Source of the DNA: DATKDU01 sp035512595
GTDB taxonomy: Bacteria; Planctomycetota; Planctomycetia; Pirellulales; Pirellulaceae
Assembly (NCBI GenBank): GCA_035512595.1
Contig: DATKDU010000521.1
Coordinates: 1-33,621, forward strand
Length of the DNA: 33,621 nucleotides
Reading direction: 5' to 3'
Part shown: positions 7,901 to 16,764 of the stretch, piece after piece
Layout of the letters: each line of letters starts with the position of its first letter
Numbering within the stretch: the stretch's first letter is position 1
Program-made: the position numbers and the translations under genes
Notes under the pieces: generated by a model
What the model was told of the DNA's origin: nothing
Seen by the model: the letters and a program-made list of their open reading frames with translations, nothing else
The model's database searches: none

Positions 7901-9916
7901 ATGAGTCCAGAGCAGCGCATCGGTCAACTCCGGGACGAAATCCGCCGGCACGACTACCTCTATTACATCAAGGCCGAGCCGGAGATCACCGACCGCGAAT
8001 ACGACAAGTTGTATGACGAGTTGAAGCAGCTCGAAGAGCAGCATCCCGAGTTGATCACCCCCGACAGCCCCACGCAGCGGATCGGCGACGCACCGGTGCC
8101 GGAGCTGGAGCAGGTGCCGCACCGCGTGCCGATGCTGTCGATCGAGAACTCGTACAGCGAAGAGGAGGTCAAGGAGTTTGCCGCCCGCGCGGTCAAGGGA
8201 CTTGCTGGCGAGAAGGTCGAATGGGTCGTCGAAATGAAGGTGGACGGCGTCGCCATCTCGGTGATCTACGAGGACGGCATCCTGGTGCGGGCCGTAACCC
8301 GCGGCAATGGCGTGGTCGGCGATGACGTGACCCACAACGTGCGGACGATTGCCGACGTGCCGCTCAAGCTCCGCGGCGATGACGTGCCGCCCGTCTTGGA
8401 GCTGCGGGGCGAAGTCTACATGACCAACTCCGACCTGGTGCGGCTCAACGAGCGGCAGAAGTCAGCGGGGCTGGCGCTGTATGCCAACACGCGCAACTGC
8501 ACGGCAGGCAGCGTGCGGCTGCTCGATCCGCGGATTGCCGCCGAGCGGAGCCTGCGGTTCTTTGCCCACGGAGTGGGTTACTGCGAGGGGCTCTCCGTCG
8601 CGAATCACATGGACTTTCTGAACGCGATCGGCGGCTGGGGAGTGCCGCCGACGCCGCAAGTGAAGTGTTTTCCAACGATCGACGACGCGATTGCGCATTG
8701 CAACGAGATGGTGGAACATCTGCACGAGCTGGATTTCGAGGTGGACGGCCTGGTGCTCAAGGTGAACGACTTTGCCCAGCGGGAAAAGCTCGGGGCGCGG
8801 AGCAAGAGCCCGCGGTGGATCGTGGCGTACAAGTTCGAGAAGTACGAGGCGGTGACGAAGGTCAACGAAATCTGGATCAGCATCGGCAAATCGGGGCAGA
8901 TGACGCCGATCGCGGAGCTCGAGCCGGTGCAGATTGCCGGCACGGTCGTCAGCCGGGCCAGTCTGCACAATGCCGACGAAGTCGAGCGGAAGGACGTGCG
9001 GCAGGGGGATGTGGTCGTGGTCGAGAAGGCGGGGAAGATCATCCCGCACATCGTCCGGGTCGAGCGGCACGAGCGGAAGGAGGATTTGCCGAAGTTTCAT
9101 TTTCCGACGCACTGCCTCGACTGCCAGACGAAGCTGGTCAAGGACGAGGGAGGCGTTTACATTCGCTGCCCGAACCTCGACTGCCCGACGCAGGTCAAGC
9201 AGCGGCTGCGGTATTTCGCCACCCGCAACGCGATGGACATCGAGGGGCTGGGGGACAAGCTGGTCGATCAGCTCGTCGAGCACAAGCTGGTGACGCGGTA
9301 CGGCGACCTGTATCGGTTGACCGAGGAGCAACTGGTCGCGCTGGAGCGGATGGGGAAGAAGTCGGCGGAGAATCTGCTCGCTGGGATCGGTGCGAGCAAG
9401 AAGCGGGGCTTGGCGCGGCTGCTCAACGCCCTGGCGATCCGGCACGTCGGCCAGCGGGTTGCGCAGATCCTCGCCGAACATTTCGGCTCGATGGAAAAGC
9501 TTTCCGCTGCGAAGCTGGAAGAGCTGAGCGAGGTGAACGAGATCGGTGAGATCATTGCCAAGAGCGTGTACGACTACTTACACAGCGATTACGGACGCCA
9601 GACGATCGAGGATTTGCGCTCGCTCGAGATCCTTATGGAGGCCGAGAAGAAAGCCGCCCCTGCCGGCGGCGGGGCGCTGGCCGGCAAATCGATCGTCGTC
9701 ACCGGCACGCTCAAGACGTACAAACGCAATGAAATTGAAGAGCTCATCCAGCGACACGGCGGCCGCGCCGCCTCCAGCGTCAGCAAGAAGACCGACTTCG
9801 TCCTGGCAGGCGACGAAGCGGGGAGCAAGCTCGACAAGGCGAAGCAACTGGGAGTAAAGATTGTCAGCGAGGAGGAATTCCAGGAGCTTCTCGCCGGCAA
9901 TGCTGGCGGGAAATGA
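7901..9916 (+). CDS. ligA: NAD-dependent DNA ligase LigA
   Basis: A 671-aa protein, the usual LigA length. It seals nicks between Okazaki fragments and in repair using NAD+. All domains are present in order: Ia domain with the YYxxxxPEITDREYDxLxxEL signature; adenylation domain with the active-site lysine in EMKVDG (Lys113); OB fold with the KSGQMTPIAELEPV stretch; four-cysteine zinc finger (HCLDC and CPNLDCPTQ); helix-hairpin-helix repeats (GLGDKLVDQLVE, LNALAIRHVGQRVAQ); C-terminal BRCT (GKSIVVTGTLKTYKRNEIEE). The ATG at 7901 is preceded by GGGAG and begins MSPEQRIGQLRDEI, as in homologues. Confidence 0.98.
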   Translation: MSPEQRIGQLRDEIRRHDYLYYIKAEPEITDREYDKLYDELKQLEEQHPELITPDSPTQRIGDAPVPELEQVPHRVPMLSIENSYSEEEVKEFAARAVKGLAGEKVEWVVEMKVDGVAISVIYEDGILVRAVTRGNGVVGDDVTHNVRTIADVPLKLRGDDVPPVLELRGEVYMTNSDLVRLNERQKSAGLALYANTRNCTAGSVRLLDPRIAAERSLRFFAHGVGYCEGLSVANHMDFLNAIGGWGVPPTPQVKCFPTIDDAIAHCNEMVEHLHELDFEVDGLVLKVNDFAQREKLGARSKSPRWIVAYKFEKYEAVTKVNEIWISIGKSGQMTPIAELEPVQIAGTVVSRASLHNADEVERKDVRQGDVVVVEKAGKIIPHIVRVERHERKEDLPKFHFPTHCLDCQTKLVKDEGGVYIRCPNLDCPTQVKQRLRYFATRNAMDIEGLGDKLVDQLVEHKLVTRYGDLYRLTEEQLVALERMGKKSAENLLAGIGASKKRGLARLLNALAIRHVGQRVAQILAEHFGSMEKLSAAKLEELSEVNEIGEIIAKSVYDYLHSDYGRQTIEDLRSLEILMEAEKKAAPAGGGALAGKSIVVTGTLKTYKRNEIEELIQRHGGRAASSVSKKTDFVLAGDEAGSKLDKAKQLGVKIVSEEEFQELLAGNAGGK

Positions 9917-9971
9917 GTTGGCAAATTGGCGTCCAGCCAGGATCTGCCGGCGCCGTTGTCCCCACTCCAAA

Positions 9972-10061
9972 TCTGTGAGAATCTGAGCAATCCGTGTCCA
10001 ACCAAGCCGGCGTCGTTACGCGATGGTGAATCGGACACAGATCGTACCGATTGCCACAGAT
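9972..10061. repeat. Degenerate inverted repeat between ligA and pyrF
   Basis: Left arm 9972-10000 and right arm 10033-10061 match in inverted orientation at about 21 of 29 positions. Each arm is built from loose ~10-nt units related to AATCTGTG / AATCCGTG. It lies in the 235-bp gap before pyrF and would be transcribed in the pyrF leader if the promoter is upstream. Nothing else is evident in this gap. Confidence 0.6.
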
Positions 10062-10151
10062 CGGATTGGTTTCGACGCCCGGTTACTTCGTTCCGCTAAA
10101 CTTTTACGATTTCTAAACTCGCCGTCCCGCAACGCTTGCCAAGTTGAATCC

Positions 10152-11090
10152 ATGACCCAGCCGCCCTACATCCTCCACTTCGCCGACCGGCTGATTGCCG
10201 CGATTCGGGCCAAGCGCACGCCCGTGCTCGTCGGTCTCGACCCGCGTGAAGAAAGTTTGCCCACCGGATTTGTCGCGGGCAAAGGGCCCGAGGCGCTGGC
10301 GCGGGCCTATCTTTCGTTCTGCTGCGGCGTGATCGACGTCGTCGCGCCGCTGGTGCCGGCAGTCAAGCCGCAGGCTGCCTTCTTCGAGCAACTGGGCCCG
10401 CCCGGCTGTGCCGCATTGGCAGAAACCATCAAATACGCGGACCAGCAGGGACTGCTGGTTATCCTCGACGGCAAGCGGAACGACATCGGCACGACGGCAC
10501 AGGCGTATGCTGATGCGTACTTGGGAACGCGCGGCCAAAGCGCGTGGGGCGCCGACGCTCTGACCGTCAGCCCCTATCTGGGGGACGACAGCATCACGCC
10601 GTTTGTCAGCGTCGCGAAAGATCGGGGTGCCGGCATCTTCGTCCTGGTCAAGACTTCGAATCCCGGCGGCGGCCGCTTTCAGGATCTTCAGGCCGACGGA
10701 ATTCCAATTTACCGCCACGTGGCGGCATTCGTGGAAGACTTGTCGGCCAATAGCCGCGGAGAGCAAGGCTACGGCATCGTCGGCGCCGTGGCGGGAGCGA
10801 CTTACCCGGCGCAGCTCGCCGAACTACGCCAGGCGATGCCGAGCACGCTCTTGTTAATTCCCGGCTACGGCGCTCAGGGAGGGACCGCGAGAGATTGTGC
10901 GGCGGCGTTCGACGAGCGCGGCCTGGGCGCGATCGTCAACAACAGCCGCGGGATCATCTTCGCCCACGCGCGGTCGCCGTATCGCGAGCGATTCGGCGCA
11001 GACCGCTGGCAGGAAGCGGTGGAGGCCGCTACCCGCGACATGATTGCAGAGCTGAATGCCGAGACCTCGGTTGGCCGCCTGGCCCGCTAG
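10152..11090 (+). CDS. pyrF: Orotidine-5'-phosphate decarboxylase (type 2)
   Basis: A 312-aa protein catalysing OMP to UMP, the last step of UMP synthesis. VLVGLDPR near the N-terminus and ILDGKRNDIGTTAQAYADAY match the long 'type 2' OMP decarboxylases (DGKRxDIxxT with the catalytic Lys-Asp pairs). VKPQAAFFEQLG and LLIPGYGAQGG supply the phosphate-binding region. At over 300 residues it is longer than the ~230-aa type 1 enzymes, as expected. The ATG at 10152 is chosen because homology begins at PYILHFADRL; in-frame codons upstream run through the inverted repeat. It is separate from the pyrB cluster at 25-28 kb. The end faces the convergent gene at 11092 with 1 bp between stops. Confidence 0.95.
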   Translation: MTQPPYILHFADRLIAAIRAKRTPVLVGLDPREESLPTGFVAGKGPEALARAYLSFCCGVIDVVAPLVPAVKPQAAFFEQLGPPGCAALAETIKYADQQGLLVILDGKRNDIGTTAQAYADAYLGTRGQSAWGADALTVSPYLGDDSITPFVSVAKDRGAGIFVLVKTSNPGGGRFQDLQADGIPIYRHVAAFVEDLSANSRGEQGYGIVGAVAGATYPAQLAELRQAMPSTLLLIPGYGAQGGTARDCAAAFDERGLGAIVNNSRGIIFAHARSPYRERFGADRWQEAVEAATRDMIAELNAETSVGRLAR

Positions 11091-11091
11091 G

Positions 11092-12165
11092 TCACTCGGC
11101 ACGCTCGACGAGCAGGTGCTCGGCCAGGGAGTCGTACTTCAGGGGATAGAGCAGTTCGCGGAGCGTCCCCAGCAGGTTGGCGATCTCGGCGGAGGCGTAG
11201 ACCTCGTCCATGCGCTGGGCGAATTCATCCAGCAGGCGCTTCCCTTCGGGCCAGCGAATGCTCATCGTGTGGTGGCAATCCTCCAGCAATTGGTAGATGC
11301 GAGCCCGCGTCAGCCCCAGGGTTCGCGATTGCTCGCGGACACTCTTGGCTTGAGCGTCTACCCCCAACCGGCCGCGGGCCAAGTCGCATACGGTCGTGCC
11401 CACGTCCATTTCGAGCTGCCTCATCAGCGGCTCGACCAGCCGATCGACCAGTTCCTCCATTTCGGGGGCCACATCCCTCCCCTTCGCCTCGGCCATCCAA
11501 TCCTGGACGCCAGCAATCAGTCGGGGCTCGAGCCTTACGGCGAGTCCGGTCTGGCCAACGTTGGCCAGCATCCGATAGATGGAGTGAAACACCTCCAAGA
11601 CCGCGTGAACCCGCTTTTCCCCGTGGGTCTTGAGTTGGCGGATCTCGCGCAGCGTCTTGTCCAGGTAAAAGCTGAGCGGCGTGTCCCAAATGACCGTCGG
11701 CAAAGCCTGGAGCGACGGGGCCAATCGCCCCAGTTTTTCGTGGCCAATCTTGTGGGTCAGCACGATCTGCTGCCAGCGGGCCCAGACCATCTCGGAGACC
11801 ATTGCCGGCTCAAAATGGTCAGGGTCAGCCGACAGCGCGGCAATTTCGGCACTGTCCGGCATGGCCTGAGGCGCTTCAAGCTCGGCAGGACGGCTCGTCG
11901 CCACGCGGCGGAGCAGGTTGACCAGGGACGCCATCTTCTTCTGGCCGACTCCCGGCGTGGAAGCTAACTCCGCAAAGGAGCAGCTCACAATCTCCCGAAC
12001 GGTGCGGCCCAAAAAGGCCAGCGGCAATCGACGGTCCGTCGGCAAAACCCAGAAAGCAATCGGCTTTTTGAGTCGTTCCGAATGGGGATCAGCGAGCAAC
12101 TGTTGGCAGATCTCTCGATAACAAGTTGCAAGCTTGACGTCGTCCGCGGAATTCGCGGTGGACAT
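11092..12165 (-). CDS. Putative helix-hairpin-helix/HTH protein, unknown function
   Basis: A 357-aa protein of no family I can name. Two local features are readable. ELASTPGVGQKKMASLVNLL (about residues 65-85) resembles a helix-hairpin-helix or RNA-polymerase alpha-CTD-like element. SRTLGLTRARIYQLLEDCHH (about 290-310) looks like the helix-turn-helix of sigma-70 region 4. No signal peptide or membrane segment is present, so it is probably cytoplasmic and may bind nucleic acid. The ATG at 12165 is chosen because AGAGGAAA precedes it at a normal distance; the frame stays open further upstream, but that part is Pro/Glu-rich and unstructured. Base and codon use match the neighbours. Confidence 0.75.
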   Translation of the reverse strand: MSTANSADDVKLATCYREICQQLLADPHSERLKKPIAFWVLPTDRRLPLAFLGRTVREIVSCSFAELASTPGVGQKKMASLVNLLRRVATSRPAELEAPQAMPDSAEIAALSADPDHFEPAMVSEMVWARWQQIVLTHKIGHEKLGRLAPSLQALPTVIWDTPLSFYLDKTLREIRQLKTHGEKRVHAVLEVFHSIYRMLANVGQTGLAVRLEPRLIAGVQDWMAEAKGRDVAPEMEELVDRLVEPLMRQLEMDVGTTVCDLARGRLGVDAQAKSVREQSRTLGLTRARIYQLLEDCHHTMSIRWPEGKRLLDEFAQRMDEVYASAEIANLLGTLRELLYPLKYDSLAEHLLVERAE

Positions 12166-12615
12166 GGCGATCGGTTTCCTCTCTGGTTCCGGTTCGAGGC
12201 GGGGCTGTTCCTGCGGGCGGCATCCTGGTGATTGCGTCGCAGATGGGGTGCCCGAATACTCCCTCATCCGCTGTGCTGGCCGCGCGAACCTCTACATTTC
12301 GTTGGCGGCACCCGGATGTTTGTTCAATATTTCCCAAAAAAAACTAGGCAACATACCCTCTTTGGGGAAGATCCAATTGGGAGCGATACCCCAATCGCGC
12401 CCACTGCGGGAGGCTGGTAGGATTTAACGACCAGTGGGCTAGGGTCTGCCTCGCCCACTATTCTTGCGGATTTGCCCCAACCGTCAAGGCAAACGAATTG
12501 GGGGTAATCCAAAAGTTTTTTAGTGTACTATTACTAACCCGCCCGAGCCGATTAGGGGCCGCTTCGTTTCCGTGCGACCTACGGAATTTCCCGAATTTCC
12601 GCCCAGAGAGGCTGG
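12166..12615. other. Intergenic region with a short hairpin repeat
   Basis: A 450-bp stretch without a convincing gene between two minus-strand genes. It is less GC-rich than its surroundings (A-run near 12338-12346, AT-rich around 12510-12535). It contains the imperfect hairpin at 12433-12459 and a weaker ATTGGG/CCCAAT hairpin at 12376-12395. It should hold the promoter of the 11092-12165 gene, but no clear -35/-10 pair was found. Confidence 0.5.
12433..12459. repeat. Imperfect hairpin (AGTGGGC/GCCCACT)
   Basis: AGTGGGC (12433-12439) pairs with GCCCACT (12453-12459). After one mismatch, three more pairs follow inward, leaving a 5-nt loop. It may be a dispersed intergenic palindrome; no second copy is in this window. 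Confidence 0.55.
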
Positions 12616-13461
12616 TCACTTTCGGTTTAGCTGCGTTCCCTTGCCGTCGGCCGGGTTCTTTGTCGAGCCTTCCGCGGCGGACACGACCTCCGGTGGCCGA
12701 ACGGGGACCGGATCTTTGCGGAAGTCAATTTGGCTGGCATAGGCCTCCGTCGGGTCCAGATCGGCCAGTTGCAACTCGTCCGCAGAGAAGGTTTCCCTCG
12801 TCCCGTTCACGCGGCGACGGACCCGATCGTAGGTCCGTCCCCGTTGAAAGGGGCCAACTCCCAGCACCCACAGATCGCGGGCGTGGCTGGTCCCGGTCAT
12901 GACCCCCGCCTGCCACACGCGCTCGTGCGTCGCTCGGTCATAGGCGAAAACCCCCAATTTGGCAGCTCCCCACTGGTGATTCCGCCGTCCAAGCGACAGC
13001 TCGGGCATCGTTGGGGCGGCGACAGGGCTGGCAAAGAATATGGAAGCCGTACTCAACGCCGCATTCCCGGGGATCCCATAAGTCACCTCGTTCCCATCGT
13101 TTCCGAGCGTTCCTATCCGTGCCTCGACAATCAACGAGGCATCTTCCATCTTGTCCGCCAGCCGCAGGTCGTACGCCAACATCTGCTGCCGCAGCGAAGA
13201 GACGACGTATTCGACGTTGGAATTTCCGGGTAGACGGGCGTTGTTGAGGTACTTGGTGTCGAAGAAGACGGTCTGGCCCGAAAGGGGGCTGAAATCGACT
13301 TGAGCGATCGCCGAATCGACCGCGTCGGAGACCACCAGTTGCTCGGTCGCCAGCCGCGACTTCACGATGCTGCAACCACTTGCCAGACAAAGCGTTGCGG
13401 CGACAATCGCGGCCGCAAGCCGCCACGGAAGGACAGGTCGAAGGGGGGGCTGATCGTCCAT
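12616..13461 (-). CDS. DUF6655-type lipoprotein
   Basis: A 281-aa exported protein. The ATG at 13461 gives a short N-terminus, a hydrophobic segment (RLAAAIVAATLCLASGC) and the lipobox LASGC (Cys ~29). The rest follows the pattern I know from planctomycete DUF6655 lipoproteins: SRLATEQLVVSDAVDSAIAQ, a VFFDTKYL strand, YVVSSLRQQMLAYDLRLADK, EVTYGIPGNAALSTASIFFA and WVLGVGPFQRG. Function unknown; the pattern suggests an outer-membrane-associated factor. Minus-strand codons stay open as far as 14703 but only as the antisense of the DUF1501 gene. Divergent from that gene across a 201-bp gap. Confidence 0.82.
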   Translation of the reverse strand: MDDQPPLRPVLPWRLAAAIVAATLCLASGCSIVKSRLATEQLVVSDAVDSAIAQVDFSPLSGQTVFFDTKYLNNARLPGNSNVEYVVSSLRQQMLAYDLRLADKMEDASLIVEARIGTLGNDGNEVTYGIPGNAALSTASIFFASPVAAPTMPELSLGRRNHQWGAAKLGVFAYDRATHERVWQAGVMTGTSHARDLWVLGVGPFQRGRTYDRVRRRVNGTRETFSADELQLADLDPTEAYASQIDFRKDPVPVRPPEVVSAAEGSTKNPADGKGTQLNRK

Positions 13462-13587
13462 ACGACGGAGGGAAGGATAACGACGGGGGGAATCGATGGG
13501 GGCGGAGTATAGCAATGGCACGCCAGTCGCTAAATGTTGATTCGCTCGACTGCTAGCTCCGGCTGAGAAGCGAAAATCGAAAAATAA

Positions 13588-13617
13588 TTGGCCACGCCAG
13601 CGCATCTCTGATAAAAA
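13588..13617 (+). promoter_or_regulatory. Possible sigma-70 promoter for the DUF1501 gene
   Basis: TTGGCC (13588-13593), an 18-nt spacer and TAAAAA (13612-13617) lie 46 bp before the ATG at 13663. A good Shine-Dalgarno AGGAG (13652-13656) precedes the ATG by 6 nt. The -35 match is only partial, so this is tentative. Confidence 0.25.
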
Positions 13618-13662
13618 GGTGTCGATAGGTTTGCCTGATCTTTCGCTTACCAGGAGCCAGCC

Positions 13663-14934
13663 ATGTTTCGGATCACCTGCGGTCGCGCCCAGTCTTACTG
13701 CGACGGCATTTCCCGGCGAAGCTTTCTCCAAGTCGGCGCACTGACCCTGGGGGGGCTCACGCTGCCGCGGCTGTTGGCCGCTGAAGCAGCCGCCGGCATT
13801 GGCTCGTCGAGCAAGGCGATCATCAACATCCATCTGTCGGGCGGACCTTCGCACCAGGACATCTTCGATCTCAAGCCATCGGCGCCCGCCGAGTTCCGCG
13901 GCCAGTTTTCGCCGATCGCCACGAATGTCCCCGGAATCGAGATTTGCGAGCATTTGCCCAACCTGGCGAAGATGGCCGACAAATATGCGATCATCCGCTC
14001 GCTGATCGGCTCCACCGGCGCTCACTCCAATTACCAGACCCAATCGGGGTACGATCAACGCGACTTGCGGAATGCCGGCGGCCGGCCTGCGCTGGGGAGC
14101 GTGGTGTCGAAGCTCAGCGGCCCGTCGGCCAGCGGCGCTCCAGCCTATGTCTCGTACAACGGCGGCGATCCGGGTTATCTCGGCCCCGTCTACAAGCCCT
14201 ATCAGCCCCAAGGTGGCAGCCTGCGACTCCAGCGCGGCCTGACCGAGGAGCGGCTCGACTCGCGTACGAATCTGCTCACGTCGCTTGACACGCTGCGCCG
14301 CGAAGCCGATGCCAGCGGCCAGATGCAAGCCCTTGACTCGTTCACTCGCCGAGCCGTCGGCGTGGTCACCAGCGGCAAAGTCGCCGACGCGCTCGACGCG
14401 GCCAAGTTCGACGCCCGCGACAAGGAGCGCTACGGCCGCGACGGCCAGAGCTTCCTCACAGCGCGGCGGCTGATCGAAGCGGGCGTACGCGTCGTCACGC
14501 TCAATTGGGGGGGCTGGGACACTCACGGCCAGAACTTCGTGTCGCTCAAGCGGCAATTGCCCAACCTCGACCGGGCGATGAGTGCGCTGCTCACCGACCT
14601 GTCCGATCGCGGCATGGACAAGGACGTGACCGTGGTGATGTGGGGCGAGTTCGGCCGCACGCCGCGCGTCAATAGCGGCGCTGGCCGCGATCACTGGCCG
14701 CAACTAGCCATGTGCTTCCTCGCCGGCGGCGGCATGCAGCTCGGCCAGGCGATCGGCTCTTCCACCAAGAATGCCGAGTACGCCAAGGACCGGCCGGTCC
14801 ACTTCCAGGAAGTGTTCGCCACGCTCTATCACAACCTGGGAATCGACGTGCAGACCGCGCAGCTCACCGACACGGCCGGCCGGCCGCAGTACCTGGTGGA
14901 CAAGCGGGACGTGCTGCGCGAACTGGTGGGATAG
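13663..14934 (+). CDS. DUF1501 protein, Tat-exported
   Basis: A 423-aa protein with a twin-arginine signal (SRRSFLQVGALTLGGLTLPR, residues ~18-37). The alkaline-phosphatase/sulfatase-like DUF1501 domain follows: IHLSGGPSHQDIFDLKP, the VTLNWGGWDTHGQNF segment with the expected metal-ligand-like Asp/His, VVMWGEFGRTPRVN and AGRDHWPQLAMCFLAGGG. These proteins are very numerous in planctomycetes, usually beside DUF1549/DUF1553 cytochrome-like proteins; none is present here. The fold predicts a periplasmic metal-dependent hydrolase of unknown substrate. Start supported by AGGAG at 13652. The 535-aa prenyltransferase-repeat protein follows after 80 bp and may be co-transcribed. Confidence 0.93.
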   Translation: MFRITCGRAQSYCDGISRRSFLQVGALTLGGLTLPRLLAAEAAAGIGSSSKAIINIHLSGGPSHQDIFDLKPSAPAEFRGQFSPIATNVPGIEICEHLPNLAKMADKYAIIRSLIGSTGAHSNYQTQSGYDQRDLRNAGGRPALGSVVSKLSGPSASGAPAYVSYNGGDPGYLGPVYKPYQPQGGSLRLQRGLTEERLDSRTNLLTSLDTLRREADASGQMQALDSFTRRAVGVVTSGKVADALDAAKFDARDKERYGRDGQSFLTARRLIEAGVRVVTLNWGGWDTHGQNFVSLKRQLPNLDRAMSALLTDLSDRGMDKDVTVVMWGEFGRTPRVNSGAGRDHWPQLAMCFLAGGGMQLGQAIGSSTKNAEYAKDRPVHFQEVFATLYHNLGIDVQTAQLTDTAGRPQYLVDKRDVLRELVG

Positions 14935-15014
14935 GGGCGCGGCAGGACGAATCGTTGGTCGAGAACCATTGCTTTCGGCGCTGGATTGCCGCACTTGCAC
15001 TCCGAGGCACAACC

Positions 15015-16622
15015 ATGAACCGTGCTGCCTGCTTCCTGGCCGGGCTTGCCGCGGCATTCCTCGCTACGATGCTGCCACGGCACGCTTCCGCCGTCACCCC
15101 CGAGAGCAAAGAGGTTCTCTCGGTCATTGAGCGTGGGCTGGCGTACCTCACGACCGCCAGCGACGGCCGGCTCGGCGGCAAGTGCCTCATCGGCCTGGCC
15201 TTTCTCAAGGACGGCGCGGATGAATCGCATCCCAAGGTCAAGGAAGCCGTCACCGCCTGCCTCGCCGCGACCAAGCCACAGGCTTCCGACATCAAAACCG
15301 ACATCTATTCGACCGGCATTGCCGCCATCTTCCTCTGCGCACTCAACCCGAGCAAATACAATCCCGAGATCGTCAAGCTCCGCGATTCGCTCGAATACCG
15401 GCAGAAGTCGTGCGGCGGCTGGGGATATCCCGACAAGGAGACGGGCGACACCTCGATGACCCAGTATGCCGTGCTCGCGTACTGGGAAATGTCGAGCGTC
15501 GGCATTCCGACCTCGCTCGCTTCGACCGAGCGGGTCGCCGACTGGCTGATCCGCACGCAAGACCCCGACGGCAACTGGGGCTATCAGGGGAAGGAAGCCG
15601 ACAAGTACGAGACGCTGAAGCTCGTCAAGCAGGATCCCAATCGGCTGGGCATGACGGCGGCGGCACTGGGCTGCACGTACATGGTGGCGGACCTCTTGGG
15701 GCTGGCGGAGCTCGAATCGACGCGCGATTCGTCGCTGCCGCCGGCGCTCAAGCCGCTGAAGCGCCAGCAAGGGGTGCTGACGCGGAAGATCGATCCGCGG
15801 CTGATCAAGGCGGCGCAGGAGCGCGGCGGCTCGTGGATGCGGAAGAACTTCGAGATCGATCCGCCGGGGCACACCCACTATTTCATGTACGCCCTGGAGC
15901 GCTACCAAAGCTTCTTCGAGGCCTCGGTCGGCCGGGCCATCAAGGAGCCCACCTGGTACAACGAAGGCTACGAGTATTTGAGAAAAAACCAGCAGCAAAA
16001 TGGCATGTTCAAATCCGAGCAGGCAAACATGGACGCAGTCAACACGGCCTTTGGCGTGCTGTTTCTGCTCCGCTCCACGAAGAAGGCCATCGAGCGGGCC
16101 AAGAGCTATGGGGACGGAGCGCTGCTGGCCGGCCGCGGGCTGCCCGCGGGAGACAAGGTGCGCGTCCGCGGCGGCCAGATCGTCCCGCACGATGTGCCGC
16201 AGAGCACCAAAGAGCTGATCGACATCTTGTTTGCTCCCGATCACGGGTCGTTTGCCGCGATGGCCGCCGACGTGGATCTCCTCAAGGCGCGTTTGAACGC
16301 AGCCGACGAAAAAGAACGCGGCGAGCATGTGAGCCGGCTGCGAACGCTGACGGCTCGCGGCACTGCCGAAGCCCGCCTGGCCGCGGTGACGGTGCTCAGC
16401 CAGATCAAGGATTTCGAGAGCGGCCCGGCCCTGATCGCGGCACTCGACGATCCCGACTGGCAGGTCGTTCTGGCGGCCGACGAGGGACTGCGATTCATGG
16501 GACGCAAGACGAAGTCGGTCCCGCTGGCGGACAGGACCGACGACAAGGCGCGGGCGGCAGCCGTCGCCCACTGGAAGACATGGTACGTCGCGCTTCGGCC
16601 GGACGCGGAGTTTGCCAATTAG
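15015..16622 (+). CDS. Secreted prenyltransferase/squalene-oxidase-repeat protein
   Basis: A 535-aa protein with a Sec signal peptide (MNRAACFLAGLAAAFLATML, cleavage likely after HASA). Alpha/alpha-toroid repeats of the squalene-cyclase/prenyltransferase type follow: LRDSLEYRQKSCGGWGYPD, LIRTQDPDGNWGYQGKE, YLRKNQQQNGMFKSE. The DxDD catalytic motif of squalene-hopene cyclases is not seen, so this is probably a toroid-fold binding protein rather than a cyclase. The C-terminal ~100 residues look like HEAT-type repeats (AAVTVLSQIKDFESGPALIA, LDDPDWQVVLAADEGLRFMG). Such proteins are common in planctomycetes and have no assigned role. The TAG stop is 1 bp before a long inverted repeat. Confidence 0.85.
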   Translation: MNRAACFLAGLAAAFLATMLPRHASAVTPESKEVLSVIERGLAYLTTASDGRLGGKCLIGLAFLKDGADESHPKVKEAVTACLAATKPQASDIKTDIYSTGIAAIFLCALNPSKYNPEIVKLRDSLEYRQKSCGGWGYPDKETGDTSMTQYAVLAYWEMSSVGIPTSLASTERVADWLIRTQDPDGNWGYQGKEADKYETLKLVKQDPNRLGMTAAALGCTYMVADLLGLAELESTRDSSLPPALKPLKRQQGVLTRKIDPRLIKAAQERGGSWMRKNFEIDPPGHTHYFMYALERYQSFFEASVGRAIKEPTWYNEGYEYLRKNQQQNGMFKSEQANMDAVNTAFGVLFLLRSTKKAIERAKSYGDGALLAGRGLPAGDKVRVRGGQIVPHDVPQSTKELIDILFAPDHGSFAAMAADVDLLKARLNAADEKERGEHVSRLRTLTARGTAEARLAAVTVLSQIKDFESGPALIAALDDPDWQVVLAADEGLRFMGRKTKSVPLADRTDDKARAAAVAHWKTWYVALRPDAEFAN

Positions 16623-16623
16623 A

Positions 16624-16764
16624 TTTTGGATTTGGAGTGCGGCGACTCGTCGCCGCTATTGGATCTTTTGGAAGGTCGCTGCAAACGGGTGGGGCAAACG
16701 GGGGGCGCTGAAATGGTCCTAAAATCCAAAAGCGGCGACGAGTCGCCGCATTCCAAATCCAAAA
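16624..16764. repeat. Long inverted repeat with nested hairpins (REPIN-like)
   Basis: Left arm 16624-16669 and right arm 16721-16764 are near-perfect inverted copies, differing at about three positions over ~44 bp, around a ~50-bp centre. Each arm contains its own palindrome GCGGCGAC-TC-GTCGCCGC (8-bp stem, 2-nt loop) flanked by TTTTGGAT-like sequence. The element starts 1 bp after the upstream stop codon, and its right arm encodes the start of the next protein. Confidence 0.93.

Noticed and set aside
11056..11967. 303-codon plus-strand frame opposite the HhH/HTH-like gene
   Set aside because: No domain or ribosome binding site; the minus-strand frame has a Shine-Dalgarno sequence and helical protein character.
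13462..14703. Long minus-strand open frame continuing upstream of the DUF6655 lipoprotein
   Set aside because: It is antisense to the DUF1501 gene, and the lipoprotein signal begins at the ATG 13461; the upstream part has no family features.
14829..16571. 580-codon minus-strand frame opposite the prenyltransferase-repeat gene
   Set aside because: High-GC antisense frame: Arg/Gly/His-rich, no domain, while the plus strand has a signal peptide and clear repeats.
15015..16622. Squalene-hopene cyclase
   Set aside because: The toroid repeats are present, but no DxDD catalytic motif is seen and the protein has a Sec signal peptide.
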